Shown here one piece after another: positions 18,101 through 26,160 of a DNA stretch of 64,000 bases. A program made the position numbers and the translations under genes. The DNA is from Verrucomicrobiaceae bacterium (lineage in GTDB: Bacteria > Verrucomicrobiota > Verrucomicrobiia > Verrucomicrobiales > Verrucomicrobiaceae). The notes beneath the pieces were generated by a model that was not told the origin of the DNA, searched no databases, and saw nothing but the letters and a program-made list of their open reading frames with translations. The stretch is from assembly GCA_016795365.1 (NCBI GenBank), contig JAEUHN010000031.1, positions 144,311 through 208,310 of the forward strand, given 5' to 3'. Within the stretch, counting starts at the first letter, position 1. The number at the start of each line of letters is the position of its first letter.

Positions 18101-21018
18101 AAGTCCTGCGTGAAGAGGCGATTGCTCGTTGCATCAATCAGCAAGCCCTGCGGCGCGAGTCCGGTGCCAGCCTCGATGGTGCGCACGACAGGCGAGGTCA
18201 AGGTGGAGCCCGTCGTGTTGTCGCTGTCCACTTGCTGAATGCCCAGCGCATCGAGTCCCACGACTTGATTGTTGCCTTGCAGTGTCACCAGCAAGGTGTC
18301 GCCAAGCGGCGTGTAGGCCACGGCGGTCGGGCTGTCGCTGTTGTCGAAATCGCGGCGCGTGTGCCGGATCTCGGCCTGCGGATTGGGCGCGGTGTTGGTG
18401 AGGTTGAGGAAGGAGATCACCGCCCGCGCAGTCGTTTCGTGCGTGAGATTGCCCACACCGAAGCCAGTGCCGCGGAAGGTGTTGTCCTGCTTCGATACGA
18501 CGGCAGCGCGTGTGCCATCGGGCGAGATGGCGATGCCCGCGAGGTAGTTCGGCACACCTGAGGCGCGGTCGCCGCCATCAATCGTGTTGGCGAGGCTCAG
18601 CGTGAAGAGTCTCACAAAGCCAAGCGTGGCATTGAACTCGCCGACTTCTCCTTGCAGCTCGGACGAGATGAAACGCGTCACCAGCACGCGTGTGCCATCG
18701 GCGCTGATGGCGATAGCGCGCGGTGTGTTCACCGGGATGGAAATCAGCGGAGCCGCCGCAGGATTGGCTGCGGTGTAGCGATGCACGCGGCCCGAGCCTT
18801 GAAGCGTGAGATACAGCAGCGAGCCGTTCGGCGATGGCGCGACTCCATACGGTGCGCTGCCATAAGGAAGCGTGATCGTGCTGAACGTGGTGCCGTCGGC
18901 GTTCAAGATCCGGATCTCATCCGAGCGATGGCAGGTCACCCAGTAGCGACCATTCGCATCGCGCGCGATGCTGCGCGGGTTCACGCCGACCGCGTGTTCG
19001 GCGATCTTTGCACCGGTCTCGGCATCGAGCACTGTCACAGTGTTCGCATCAGGATTCACCGACCACACACGACGGCCTCCTGGATCATCGCCCACTGTGA
19101 TCGTCGAGCTTTGCGTAGGACGCGGAGAGGCTGGCGGCGCGGTGATGACGAGCAGTGAAAGCGATGACGCAGCGATGCTCCCCGTGGCATCGCGGGCCTG
19201 CGCGAGCACGCGTGGACGACCTGCCGTGGTGTAAGTGAAGTTGGCCGTCGTGCTCGTGCTCCACGCGCTCCAGTTGCCGTCGAAGTTGTAGCGATACTCA
19301 AGCGTGCCTGTGCCGGTCGCTGCCGCGGTGACGGTGATCTGCGTGTTCGGCGCAGGCTGATAGTTGCTCGCGGTGAAGCTGGTGAAAGCAGGGGGCGGAT
19401 TCGCATTGATGCCGCCGCCCGTGGAGAAGCGGAAGGAGTAGGGCTCGATGTAGTTGCTCGCCGCATCGCGGAAACCAATCTGCAGCGCGGGGTTCGAGAG
19501 GAAGTCCACCTGGTAGGTCGTGTTCGCGTCCAGTGGCGCATCCGGCGTGAAGGTCATGTTGCCGGAGAAGTCGTGGATCAAAAAGCCGGGCACGAATGCG
19601 CCCAGCGTGTCATTTGCGCCGACCGGCCGCACGGTGAAGTCGATGCCGTTTCGCGGGCCGCCGTTTCGCGGATGCTCGTGCACGAGGAAGCTCAGCGGCG
19701 CATGACGCGGGTAGTTCGTGCGGTTCGCCTGCGGGATGTGATAGCTCACACGCGGCGGCGTGGTGTCCGCAGCTTGCTGATGCACCCACACACCGAGACC
19801 TTGATTCGTGTTCGGGATCGGATAGCCGCCGGTGAGCCAGAGATTGCCGAGCGGCAGCGACATCTGCGAAGTGTTCACGCCGACGATGGAGTTCGCAGGC
19901 AAGGCAGGCGCTCCAACAGGTCGCGGCGGATTGAGTTCATTCAGCGACAACACGATCGGGTTCGCATCGCCCGCGATGAACCGAGTCATGTCGATCTTGC
20001 GATTGTGGATGAAGCCGAACTGATCCTGATAAACCGGATACGAGGCATTGGTGAAACCCGGAATCGTGAGCGTGGCAATGGTTTGCACCGCGCCGCTGCC
20101 CGCCGGATGCGCAGCCTGCGTAATGTCCGCCGCGATGAGGATGTCCGTCGTGCTGCCGATGACATACAAGCCCGTGCCATCGCTGAAAAGGTTCGGCCAG
20201 TAGCCCTGGAAGCCGCCGCTGAGCGAGCCGACAAACTGCGGCGTGACGCTGTCATTGTTCGGGTCCGCGTCATCCATGTTGTTGTAGGCAAGGCGATACA
20301 CCACTACGCCGTCGTTGCCGCTGATGCCGCTGCGCGCGTAGATGAGAAGGTCGCCGAAGAACATCGGATGCCAGTCGCCACCACCGAAGGCGCCGACATG
20401 ATCGAAGGTGGCAAGCACACGGCTTTGCACCTGACCATTCAGGCCGATGCTTTGCTTCGTGATCGTCATGTCCGAGTCCGGCGTGCCATACCAGAGCAGC
20501 GTGGACTGCCAAGGCCCCGACTGGCTGCTGCGATTGTAGAGCAGCGGCAGATTGATCAAGCCAGGGATGCCATTGGTGCCGCCCAGTTCCACGAGTCCGC
20601 CGAATCCATTCACGCGAATCGGCGCTGGCAGGAGCAGATTGCCGTATTGCGCCGTGCCGTGCGCGTTCCAGCCGTAGTTGTCCTGAATCCACAGGTTGTT
20701 CGGATAGCTCAAGCCAAAGTCCGAAGGCAGCCTGCGCACCGGATTCGCCGGATCGCTGATGTCATACACCCGCAGGCTCAAGTCCGAGCCCGGACGCGAT
20801 CCCGGTGACTCCGCACCAACGATGATCCAGCCGTTGAGGTAGTTGATCGATGTCGTGCGCCCGATCGGCTCCGAGCCGTTCGTGATCGGATGCGAGAGCA
20901 ACGTCCCCGGCGTTTCGGCGCGCGGGGCGTTGTTGAAGCCGGTCGTCGTCACCTGCGCAGCTGCAGTGACGGCGAGTCCGAGGCAAAGCAGGACTGTCTT
21001 TGAAAAGGTGGGGGGCAT
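15175..21018 (-). CDS. Giant secreted multidomain dihaem cytochrome with beta-propellers, Ig-like and LamG domains
   Basis: A 1947-residue protein. After a signal peptide come an LVIVD-like propeller (about 30-420), an Ig-like Big_5 type segment (about 425-535), another beta domain (about 545-635) and a YncE-like propeller (about 640-1010). A cytochrome region follows with CATCH (1035-1039) and CASCH (1169-1173), resembling the MauG/cytochrome peroxidase type. A carbohydrate-binding-like insert (about 1265-1380) is followed by a cytochrome tail (DRDNLVAYLTQLDG). Then come Ig-like (about 1430-1505), putative Ig (1510-1590) and LamG (about 1600-1805) domains and the ECSPDLVTWTPL C-terminal module. 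It probably oxidises or senses a surface-bound substrate. TGTAAC lies 38 nt before the ATG. Confidence 0.85.
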   Translation of the reverse strand: MPPTFSKTVLLCLGLAVTAAAQVTTTGFNNAPRAETPGTLLSHPITNGSEPIGRTTSINYLNGWIIVGAESPGSRPGSDLSLRVYDISDPANPVRRLPSDFGLSYPNNLWIQDNYGWNAHGTAQYGNLLLPAPIRVNGFGGLVELGGTNGIPGLINLPLLYNRSSQSGPWQSTLLWYGTPDSDMTITKQSIGLNGQVQSRVLATFDHVGAFGGGDWHPMFFGDLLIYARSGISGNDGVVVYRLAYNNMDDADPNNDSVTPQFVGSLSGGFQGYWPNLFSDGTGLYVIGSTTDILIAADITQAAHPAGSGAVQTIATLTIPGFTNASYPVYQDQFGFIHNRKIDMTRFIAGDANPIVLSLNELNPPRPVGAPALPANSIVGVNTSQMSLPLGNLWLTGGYPIPNTNQGLGVWVHQQAADTTPPRVSYHIPQANRTNYPRHAPLSFLVHEHPRNGGPRNGIDFTVRPVGANDTLGAFVPGFLIHDFSGNMTFTPDAPLDANTTYQVDFLSNPALQIGFRDAASNYIEPYSFRFSTGGGINANPPPAFTSFTASNYQPAPNTQITVTAAATGTGTLEYRYNFDGNWSAWSTSTTANFTYTTAGRPRVLAQARDATGSIAASSLSLLVITAPPASPRPTQSSTITVGDDPGGRRVWSVNPDANTVTVLDAETGAKIAEHAVGVNPRSIARDANGRYWVTCHRSDEIRILNADGTTFSTITLPYGSAPYGVAPSPNGSLLYLTLQGSGRVHRYTAANPAAAPLISIPVNTPRAIAISADGTRVLVTRFISSELQGEVGEFNATLGFVRLFTLSLANTIDGGDRASGVPNYLAGIAISPDGTRAAVVSKQDNTFRGTGFGVGNLTHETTARAVISFLNLTNTAPNPQAEIRHTRRDFDNSDSPTAVAYTPLGDTLLVTLQGNNQVVGLDALGIQQVDSDNTTGSTLTSPVVRTIEAGTGLAPQGLLIDATSNRLFTQDFMGRTVTVRNAQALLGENRTTLPLIATTNTVTTELLTTQVLQGKRIFYNAADPRMSADSYISCATCHVDGGHDGRVWDFTGRGEGLRRTTDLRGRSGIGHGAVHWSGNFDEIQDFEHDIRGPFGGTGFLNLSPQQFATQHPSPASGKAGLSADLDALAAYVTSLTPEHTPRSPNRNTNGTLTAAAIGGQAVFAAQNCASCHAGTSFINNTLINVGTQSTLSGSRLGQTLPGIDTPTLHGLHATRVYLHHGQAANLNEVFSYAGGALTYGSTGQYIGPAGTISDSPAEGGGGAIRGMFGGAAAYLNDTGTASVRFTGIDGGDGGDARITFRYVRHYNSGTANLIINGVSQSITTLQQSPDNSWQTSGWRWFSIEAPLNAGATNTIEIQRTNGGPHQINVLLVANANVLAQAQPHRVVQTLSTTDRDNLVAYLTQLDGRDASGTPLPPPTPPSPQAPSIVSEPSSTTLAVGNALNFVVAVSGTGPFTYEWRRGTTVVGTNSPEFQINAVQLSDAGSYTCTITNAQGSVVSTPAVLTVNGPLTITTTTLPTGTVESAYSVALAATGGTSTRTWSLDSGVLPAGITLSSTGVLSGTPTTAARAEIVVRVTDASGSDTQSLTLSIAPIGGFVNDPDLILHYTFDEGSGTRIWDSASAGNNHATTVTGAQWIANGRFGGAYGPASTSDGMTNFTPANQSDLNLNPRGDAFTMSVWCRTTATGYNILFGKDGGDPYQVQHRLWIAPSQLQGINGNQYGGTIASPISDGEWHLVTMVNFNDAGTWRTRVYLDHGTQSTTFNTGAGGTVSELLRIGGMSAGWNGWLGQIDDLRIYRRALTQPEINALYVAPNPETFFTWRNANLTPAQLSNPALNGPGHDANGNGIPNLIEFITGNASTPFSFQLIGNTARITTQRNSAARGVTLIVECSPDLVTWTPLATSVNGYVPTGTATISESTGVVRTLTVESPAGGSPTFYRLRSLVE

Positions 21019-21050
21019 GGCTGCTGTTTCTTGCTCAAAGCCCGGGTGCG

Positions 21051-21056
21051 GTTACA
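21051..21056 (-). promoter_or_regulatory. Possible ECF -35 hexamer (TGTAAC) before the giant cytochrome gene
   Basis: TGTAAC on the minus strand, 38 nt before the ATG at 21018, followed by CCGGGC as at the sigma gene of 46.9 kb. The downstream octamer matches CGTGGAGA poorly, so the assignment is weak. Confidence 0.25.
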
Positions 21057-21203
21057 CTTTGCCACAGAAAAAGTGTCGCCAGCAACCGATCACCGTGATT
21101 CCAGGCAAAAACTCACCGTCGCGCGCTTGACCCGGCCCGCTCCGTGGGCACATGCAAGCTCTCTGCATGCCCCCTCTCTCGCTCACCCCTCTCGTTGTCA
21201 TTG

Positions 21204-21210
21204 AAGGAGG
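21204..21210 (+). promoter_or_regulatory. Strong Shine-Dalgarno AAGGAGG for yedI
   Basis: A full AAGGAGG sits 6 nt before the ATG at 21217 and fixes that start. Most genes in this window lack such a strong site. Confidence 0.8.
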
Positions 21211-21216
21211 TCCTCT

Positions 21217-22185
21217 ATGACCTCCGGCCTCATCGCTCTGCTCGATGACATCACCGCGATCGCCAAGGTCGCCGCGACCTCCATTGATGATGCGAGCGTG
21301 GTCGCCGCCAAAGCGGGCAGCAAGGCCGCGGGCATCGTTATTGATGATGCAGCGGTCACGCCGCGCTACGTCGTGGGACTCTCTGCCGAACGTGAGGTGC
21401 CGATCATCGCGAAGATCGCCAAGGGCTCGCTCAAGAACAAACTGATCATCCTTCTGCCTGGCGCGCTGATCCTCAGTCTGGTGGCACCGTGGGTGATCAC
21501 GCCGCTGCTGATGCTCGGCGGCGCGTTCCTCTGCATGGAAGGCCATCACAAAGTCATGGACCTCATCCGTCCCGGCCATCACGACGACGGTGAAGCCGAA
21601 GAGGCCAAGCCGATGACTGCCGAGGAACTGGAGAACGATCGCGTGGAGAGCGCCATCCGCACGGATCTCATTCTCTCCGCTGAAATCATGGCCATCACAC
21701 TCGCGGGCGTTTCCGAGTCGCCGCTCTGGATGCAAGCCATCGTGCTCGCCGTGGTCGGCCTTGGCATGACGCTGCTGGTTTATGGTGCTGTCGCTCTCAT
21801 CGTCAAAGCTGACGACGCGGGCGTGGCGCTCGCCAAGTCCGGCACGGGCGTCATCCGCGCCGCAGGACGCGCGCTGGTGCATGGCATGCCGCTGTTTTTG
21901 AAAGCGCTGAGTCTGGTCGGCATGGTGGCGATGCTGTGGGTCGGCGGTGGCATCCTCGTTCACGGGCTGCATCAACTCGGCGTCCATGGCCCCGAAGAAG
22001 CCATTCATCATGCCGGTGAAGCGTTCGCCAACTTGCTCCCGTCCATGCATGGCTTCCTCAACTGGTTCGCTCAGGCGGGCATCGCTGCGGTGCTCGGCGT
22101 GATCGTCGGCGGCATCGTTGATCTGTTTGTGAAGCATGTGCTCTCTCCGCTCGTTGCGCGATTCAAAGGCAAGAAGGGCGTATAA
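21217..22185 (+). CDS. yedI: DUF808 family inner-membrane protein YedI
   Basis: A 322-residue membrane protein. The N-terminus SGLIALLDDITAIAKVAA and the block ITPLLMLGGAFLCMEGHHKV are diagnostic of DUF808/YedI. About four to six hydrophobic segments are visible (for example LIILLPGALILSLVAPWVI, LWMQAIVLAVVGLGMTLLV and AGIAAVLGVIVGGIVDLFV). The family has no firmly established function. The gene stands alone and converges on kdpE with a 35-bp gap. Confidence 0.92.
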   Translation: MTSGLIALLDDITAIAKVAATSIDDASVVAAKAGSKAAGIVIDDAAVTPRYVVGLSAEREVPIIAKIAKGSLKNKLIILLPGALILSLVAPWVITPLLMLGGAFLCMEGHHKVMDLIRPGHHDDGEAEEAKPMTAEELENDRVESAIRTDLILSAEIMAITLAGVSESPLWMQAIVLAVVGLGMTLLVYGAVALIVKADDAGVALAKSGTGVIRAAGRALVHGMPLFLKALSLVGMVAMLWVGGGILVHGLHQLGVHGPEEAIHHAGEAFANLLPSMHGFLNWFAQAGIAAVLGVIVGGIVDLFVKHVLSPLVARFKGKKGV

Positions 22186-22220
22186 CGGCTCGCCTCGGGC
22201 AGGCCGCAGCGCCGTGTATC

Positions 22221-22883
22221 TCACCGCTCCACGAGCCGGTAGCCAATGCCAGGCTCGTTTTGGATTTCCAGGCGGCTGCCTTCGAGCTTTTTGCGAAGGT
22301 GGTTGGCATAGACGCGGAGGTAGTTGGACTGCTGCTCGGACTGCGGGCCCCAGACGGCGCGGAGGAGTTGCTTGAGCGTGACGACTTTGCCCGCGTGCTT
22401 CACGAGCTGGGCGAGCATGGAGTATTCGGTGGGCGTGAGCTTCAAAGGCTCGCCGGAGAGCGTGGCGGCGTGGTGGGCGGGATCGAGGGCCAGCGGGCCG
22501 ATTTCGAGATTTGCGGCCTCGTCGTTGCTGTGTCGGCGCTGGATGGCCGTGAGCCGGGCGAGGAGTTCGGCGGTGCTGAAGGGCTTGGTGACGTAGTCGT
22601 CGGCTCCGGCGTCGAAGGCGGCGAGCTTCATCGACTCCTGGTCGCGCACGCTGAGGATGAGCACGGGCACGGGGCTCCATTCGCGCAGTCGCTTCAGCAC
22701 CTCCACACCGTCCATGTCTGGCAGGCCGAGGTCGAGGATGATTGCATCGGGTTTGTGAAACACGGCGGCTTGCAGGCCGAGGGTGCCTTTTTCAGCCTCA
22801 CGGACGGTGTAGCCCTTCGACGCCAGCGCCAGCTTGAGCAGGCGGCGGATCTGGATTTCGTCGTCGATGATGAGCGCGGTCAT
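22221..22883 (-). CDS. kdpE: KDP operon transcriptional response regulator KdpE
   Basis: A 220-residue OmpR-type response regulator. The receiver domain has acidic residues IIDDE, the phospho-acceptor Asp51 in IILDLGLPDMDG, and TKPFS with the conserved Lys. The C-terminal winged helix runs to LRKKLEG..IQNEPGIGYRL. It activates kdp transcription when phosphorylated by KdpD. It is the last gene of the kdp operon; its ATG overlaps the stop of the kdpD 3' part by ATGA. A palindromic element lies immediately upstream, inside the end of kdpD, so the kdpE ribosome binding region may be structured. Confidence 0.95.
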   Translation of the reverse strand: MTALIIDDEIQIRRLLKLALASKGYTVREAEKGTLGLQAAVFHKPDAIILDLGLPDMDGVEVLKRLREWSPVPVLILSVRDQESMKLAAFDAGADDYVTKPFSTAELLARLTAIQRRHSNDEAANLEIGPLALDPAHHAATLSGEPLKLTPTEYSMLAQLVKHAGKVVTLKQLLRAVWGPQSEQQSNYLRVYANHLRKKLEGSRLEIQNEPGIGYRLVER

Positions 22884-24136
22884 GGTGTAAAACGAACTTC
22901 CAAGTTCGTTGGCGAAGGGAGGTCATGGGGAACGAATTTGGAAGTTCGTTTTACTTCGATCACAAACTCCGCGCCGCCTTCGGGGTGGTTTCGAGCGGTA
23001 ATGTCACCACCGAGGGCCTGCACAAAGCCTCGCGCGATGGTGAGACCGAGCCCGGTGCCGCCAGCGGGTGAGCCGGGAGCGCGGCAGAACTTCTCAAAGA
23101 CGGATTTCTCCATGCCGGGTGGCAAACCGGGGCCGTGATCGCGAAGAATGAGTCGCAGTGTTTGATCGACCAACGTGGCGCTGATTTCGATCTTCGTCCC
23201 CTCCAGCGTGTAGATCGCCGCATTGTGCAGGATGTTGGCGAGAGCCTGCGTGAGCAGCGCGTGATCGAGTTTCACCAGCGGAAGATAATCCGGCAGATGA
23301 AGTGTCACGGGATGCGACTCCAGCGGCTTGCCGACGGCCTGACGAGCGGCGTTGATGACATCGCTTAAATCACACCAGTCGAGGTGTGGCTTGAGCACAT
23401 CGGATTCGAGCTGGGTCATGTGCAGCAGGTTGTCCACCACGCGCTGGAGGCGCTGAGAGGCGGTGGTGATCTCGTCGAGGTAAGGGCCAGAAGTGCCGCT
23501 CATGCCTTCCACAGCGGCATTGATCACGGCGATGGGCGTTTTGAGTTCGTGCGAGATGCTGTCGAGCAATGTGCGATGGAGTTTCTCGGAGTGGGCGAGC
23601 ATCTCGGCATGGCTCACGGCTTGGATGAAGTGCTCTTTTTCCAACACAAGCGCGAGTTGCAGCGCGAAGGCCTCGATCATCTGCCGCGTGGCAAAGTCGA
23701 GCCGTTGATCGCGATGAAACTGCACGCCGAGCACACCGATGAGCGAGGTGGCCGTTTGCAACGGAAACCACGTCGCAGCGGACTCGGGCAAGGTGTCGGT
23801 GTGGCGACCGGCTGCTTGTTTGTTTCCGTAAACCCAAGTGACGACGCCCCATTCTTTGGCGCTGGGCTGGAAGGTGCTCGCCGGATGCGCCACCGACGGG
23901 AGCGAGCGGTCGTTCTCGCGCACGACGAGGGCTGTGTCGGCCCGCAGCAGCTCATTGATCGTGCGCAGCGCCTCGGCGAGACCTTTGGCGGGCTCGGCGG
24001 CGAGTGCGGCGCTTTGCGTGACTCGCAGGAGAGCATCGGTTTGACGTGCGCGGCGTCGCTCCGCGGCCTCTCGCAGCCGCAGACGGCTGGTGAGGCTGCC
24101 CATGCTCAGCGCGACGATGAAGAAGAGGCCGAACAT
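22880..24136 (-). CDS. kdpD: KdpD C-terminal part: GAF and histidine kinase domains
   Basis: A 418-residue frame holding what is normally the second half of KdpD: the last membrane segment (MFGLFFIVALSMGSLTSRLR), a GAF domain, the H-box (LLDSISHELKTPIAVI), and the N, G1 and G2 boxes (LANILHNAAIY, HGPGLPPGM, GGTGLGLTIARGFVQALGG). It begins eight codons after an in-frame TAA that ends the first half. Those eight codons (INKAEDWI) match normal KdpD, so the two frames are one gene split by a stop. GAGG upstream of the ATG at 24136 could permit restart. The last 25 or so residues (RTSKFV to LEVRFTP) come from a palindromic element. Confidence 0.85.
   Translation of the reverse strand: MFGLFFIVALSMGSLTSRLRLREAAERRRARQTDALLRVTQSAALAAEPAKGLAEALRTINELLRADTALVVRENDRSLPSVAHPASTFQPSAKEWGVVTWVYGNKQAAGRHTDTLPESAATWFPLQTATSLIGVLGVQFHRDQRLDFATRQMIEAFALQLALVLEKEHFIQAVSHAEMLAHSEKLHRTLLDSISHELKTPIAVINAAVEGMSGTSGPYLDEITTASQRLQRVVDNLLHMTQLESDVLKPHLDWCDLSDVINAARQAVGKPLESHPVTLHLPDYLPLVKLDHALLTQALANILHNAAIYTLEGTKIEISATLVDQTLRLILRDHGPGLPPGMEKSVFEKFCRAPGSPAGGTGLGLTIARGFVQALGGDITARNHPEGGAEFVIEVKRTSKFVPHDLPSPTNLEVRFTP
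22887..22954. repeat. 68-bp inverted-repeat element at the kdpD/kdpE junction
   Basis: Two 24-bp arms (22887-22910 and 22931-22954) are inverted copies with one mismatch. The left arm contains a perfect 20-bp palindrome with AACGAACTT/AAGTTCGTT halves. The element lies within the last codons of kdpD and ends 3 bp before the kdpE start. Confidence 0.8.
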
Positions 24137-24160
24137 GATCCAGTCCTCGGCCTTGTTGAT

Positions 24161-25561
24161 TTAAAACGTGAACTGCGGCGGGATGAAGAAGAAGTTCCAG
24201 CACAAGGCGCTGAGCGTCGCCATCAGCAAAACGGGTCCGCGACTGAAGCGCAGTGCCGCGAGCACCACCGCGATCAAAAAGACCAGTGCGACAACCATAT
24301 AGCCAGTGAAGCTCGTGATAGCCCAGCACAAGCTGGCAATGGAGAAGACCAAAACGAGCACCCAACTGTATTCGCCGATTAAAGTGGTCGAAACAGGCTC
24401 TCGCACGGCTGCACGGCTTTTTTCCGACGAGGCGAGCGGACGCACGACGCACACGTCGATGTCGCCGCTGCCGAGGATGAGCTGATCGGCGAGTGATTTC
24501 CGCCACCACGACGGTTTGTTTGGCTTGCCTACGACGATCTGCGTCACGTTGCGCTCGCGGGCAACTTGCAGCAAGGCGTCGGCGATGTGCTCACCCGTGG
24601 CGGAAACGACCTCGCCGCCGAGTTTTCGTGCGAGTGCGAGTGCGTTCGAGAGGCGCTGCTGTTCATCGCTGTTGGGTTCAGTGAGTCCTTGCACCCAAAC
24701 GACAAGCCAGGGGCAGTTTAGGCGCGTGGCTGCGCGGCGTGTCCAGCGGATCAGGCTTTCAGCATACGGACTCGGGCCAACGCCGACCATGAGCCGTGCG
24801 TTGGTCTTCCAAGGGGTGCTAACGCGCTTCAAGCGGCGGATGTCCTCCAGATCACGATCCACTTGCTCGGCAGTGAAGCGCAGGGCCAGCTCACGCAGGG
24901 CGGTGAGATTGCCTTCTTTGAAGAAATGGGAGACAGCGTGCTCGGCACGCTCGCCGAGATACACTTTTCCATCCGCCATGCGCTCCAGCAGCTTTTCGAC
25001 GCTGAGGTCGATGAGCTGGATCTCATGCGCGACATCGAGGATCGAATCGGGCACTGTTTCAGCGATGGCGACACCGCTGATCTGCCGCACGATGTCCACC
25101 TGGCTCTCGATGTGCTGGACGTTGAGCGTGGTGTAAACGTCGATGCCCGCGTCGATCAGCTCCAGCACATCCTGATAGCGCTTCGCGTGGCGCGAGCCGG
25201 GCGCGTTCCTGTGGGCCAGCTCATCGACCAGCACGAGTTGCGGCCTTTGCGCGAGCACGGCGTCGATGTCGAACTCCTCCAGCGTGAAGCCGCGATGTTC
25301 GAGCTGCCTGCGCGGCAAAACGCGCATGCCTTCCAGCAGCGCCGCGGTTTCGGAGCGTCCATGCGTCTCGATGATGCCTGCGAGCACGTCGATGCCTTCT
25401 TTGAGCCGCTGGCGTGCCGTTTGAAGCATGGCGTAAGTTTTGCCCACGCCGGGACACATGCCGAGGAAGATGTGGAGCTTGCCGGATTTCGACTTCACAT
25501 CCTCCAGGCGCATTTGCGCGAGCAGAGCGTCGGGATCGGGGCGTGTGTCGTCGGTGTTCAC
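24161..25561 (-). CDS. kdpD: KdpD N-terminal part: sensor, USP and membrane domain, ended by in-frame TAA
   Basis: A 466-residue frame. It starts with the KdpD domain carrying a Walker A motif (GMCPGVGKTYAM) and VLVDELAHRNAPGSRH, followed by TTLNVQHIES. A universal-stress-protein-like domain follows (LMVGVGPSPYAESLIRW to VGKPNKPSWWRK), then three or more DUF4118 membrane segments, ending FFFIPPQFTF-stop. Normal KdpD continues after FTF without a stop. The sequence after the TAA stays in the same frame and matches KdpD, so a single nonsense codon splits the gene. As it stands the product could bind K+ or c-di-AMP related signals but not phosphorylate KdpE. Confidence 0.88.
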   Translation of the reverse strand: MNTDDTRPDPDALLAQMRLEDVKSKSGKLHIFLGMCPGVGKTYAMLQTARQRLKEGIDVLAGIIETHGRSETAALLEGMRVLPRRQLEHRGFTLEEFDIDAVLAQRPQLVLVDELAHRNAPGSRHAKRYQDVLELIDAGIDVYTTLNVQHIESQVDIVRQISGVAIAETVPDSILDVAHEIQLIDLSVEKLLERMADGKVYLGERAEHAVSHFFKEGNLTALRELALRFTAEQVDRDLEDIRRLKRVSTPWKTNARLMVGVGPSPYAESLIRWTRRAATRLNCPWLVVWVQGLTEPNSDEQQRLSNALALARKLGGEVVSATGEHIADALLQVARERNVTQIVVGKPNKPSWWRKSLADQLILGSGDIDVCVVRPLASSEKSRAAVREPVSTTLIGEYSWVLVLVFSIASLCWAITSFTGYMVVALVFLIAVVLAALRFSRGPVLLMATLSALCWNFFFIPPQFTF

Positions 25562-25572
25562 GGCTGGGAGGA

Positions 25573-26157
25573 TTACTTCAGAGCATCGAGCGCAAAATTC
25601 AACTTCAGCACGTTCACGCCCGTTTCGCCCAAAATGCCGAGGTCGGGCTTCGCGGTGTTCGAGGCAATGATTTCCTTCACTTTCTCGATGCTGAGGTTGC
25701 GTGCTTTGGCGACTCGGGCGGTTTGCAGCTCGGCGTTCTTCGGGCTGATGTGCGGATCAAGGCCGCTGGCGGAGGCCGTGACTGCATCGGCCGGCACGGT
25801 GGCATCGGCGGCGAGGCCGTTCTTGGTGCGATACGCGACGATGCGTTCTTTGATCGCATCGTGGAGCTTTTGAGAGGTGGGACCGAGATTGCTGCCGCTG
25901 GAACTGGCGGCGTCATGACCACTGCCCGCAGCGCTGGGGCGCGGGTGGAAGTAGTTCTCGGCGGCGAAGTTCTGGCTGAGCAGTGCGGAGCCTCGCACGG
26001 TGCCGTCCTTGTCGGTGATGAGGCTGCCACTGGCTTTCTCTTTGAAAGCAGACTGCGCCACGGTGGTGATGAGCAGCGGATAAGCACCGCAAGTAACGGC
26101 CGCGAGCACGAGCGTAGCCATGATGGCAGGGCGGAGTTCAGAGAAGAGGGCTTTCAT
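25573..26157 (-). CDS. kdpC: Potassium-transporting ATPase subunit KdpC
   Basis: A 194-residue protein with one N-terminal membrane helix (IMATLVLAAVTCGAYPLLIT) and a periplasmic domain. GSALLSQNF, YFHPRPSAAG and ASGLDPHISPKNAELQTARVAKAR are characteristic KdpC blocks. KdpC stabilises the KdpFABC complex and supports ATP use and high K+ affinity. It lies 3 bp downstream of kdpB and 11 bp upstream of kdpD. Confidence 0.96.
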   Translation of the reverse strand: MKALFSELRPAIMATLVLAAVTCGAYPLLITTVAQSAFKEKASGSLITDKDGTVRGSALLSQNFAAENYFHPRPSAAGSGHDAASSSGSNLGPTSQKLHDAIKERIVAYRTKNGLAADATVPADAVTASASGLDPHISPKNAELQTARVAKARNLSIEKVKEIIASNTAKPDLGILGETGVNVLKLNFALDALK

Positions 26158-26160
26158 GGA

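Noticed and set aside
17500..18561. 353-codon plus-strand frame inside the giant cytochrome gene
   Set aside because: Arg/Ala/His-rich antisense reading of a GC-rich gene; the minus strand encodes haem motifs and propeller repeats across the same stretch.
22187..22237. CGGCTCG...CGAGCCG inverted repeat between yedI and kdpE as a terminator
   Set aside because: Arms are only 7 bp with a loop over 30 bp and no T-run; it overlaps the kdpE end, so I do not call it.
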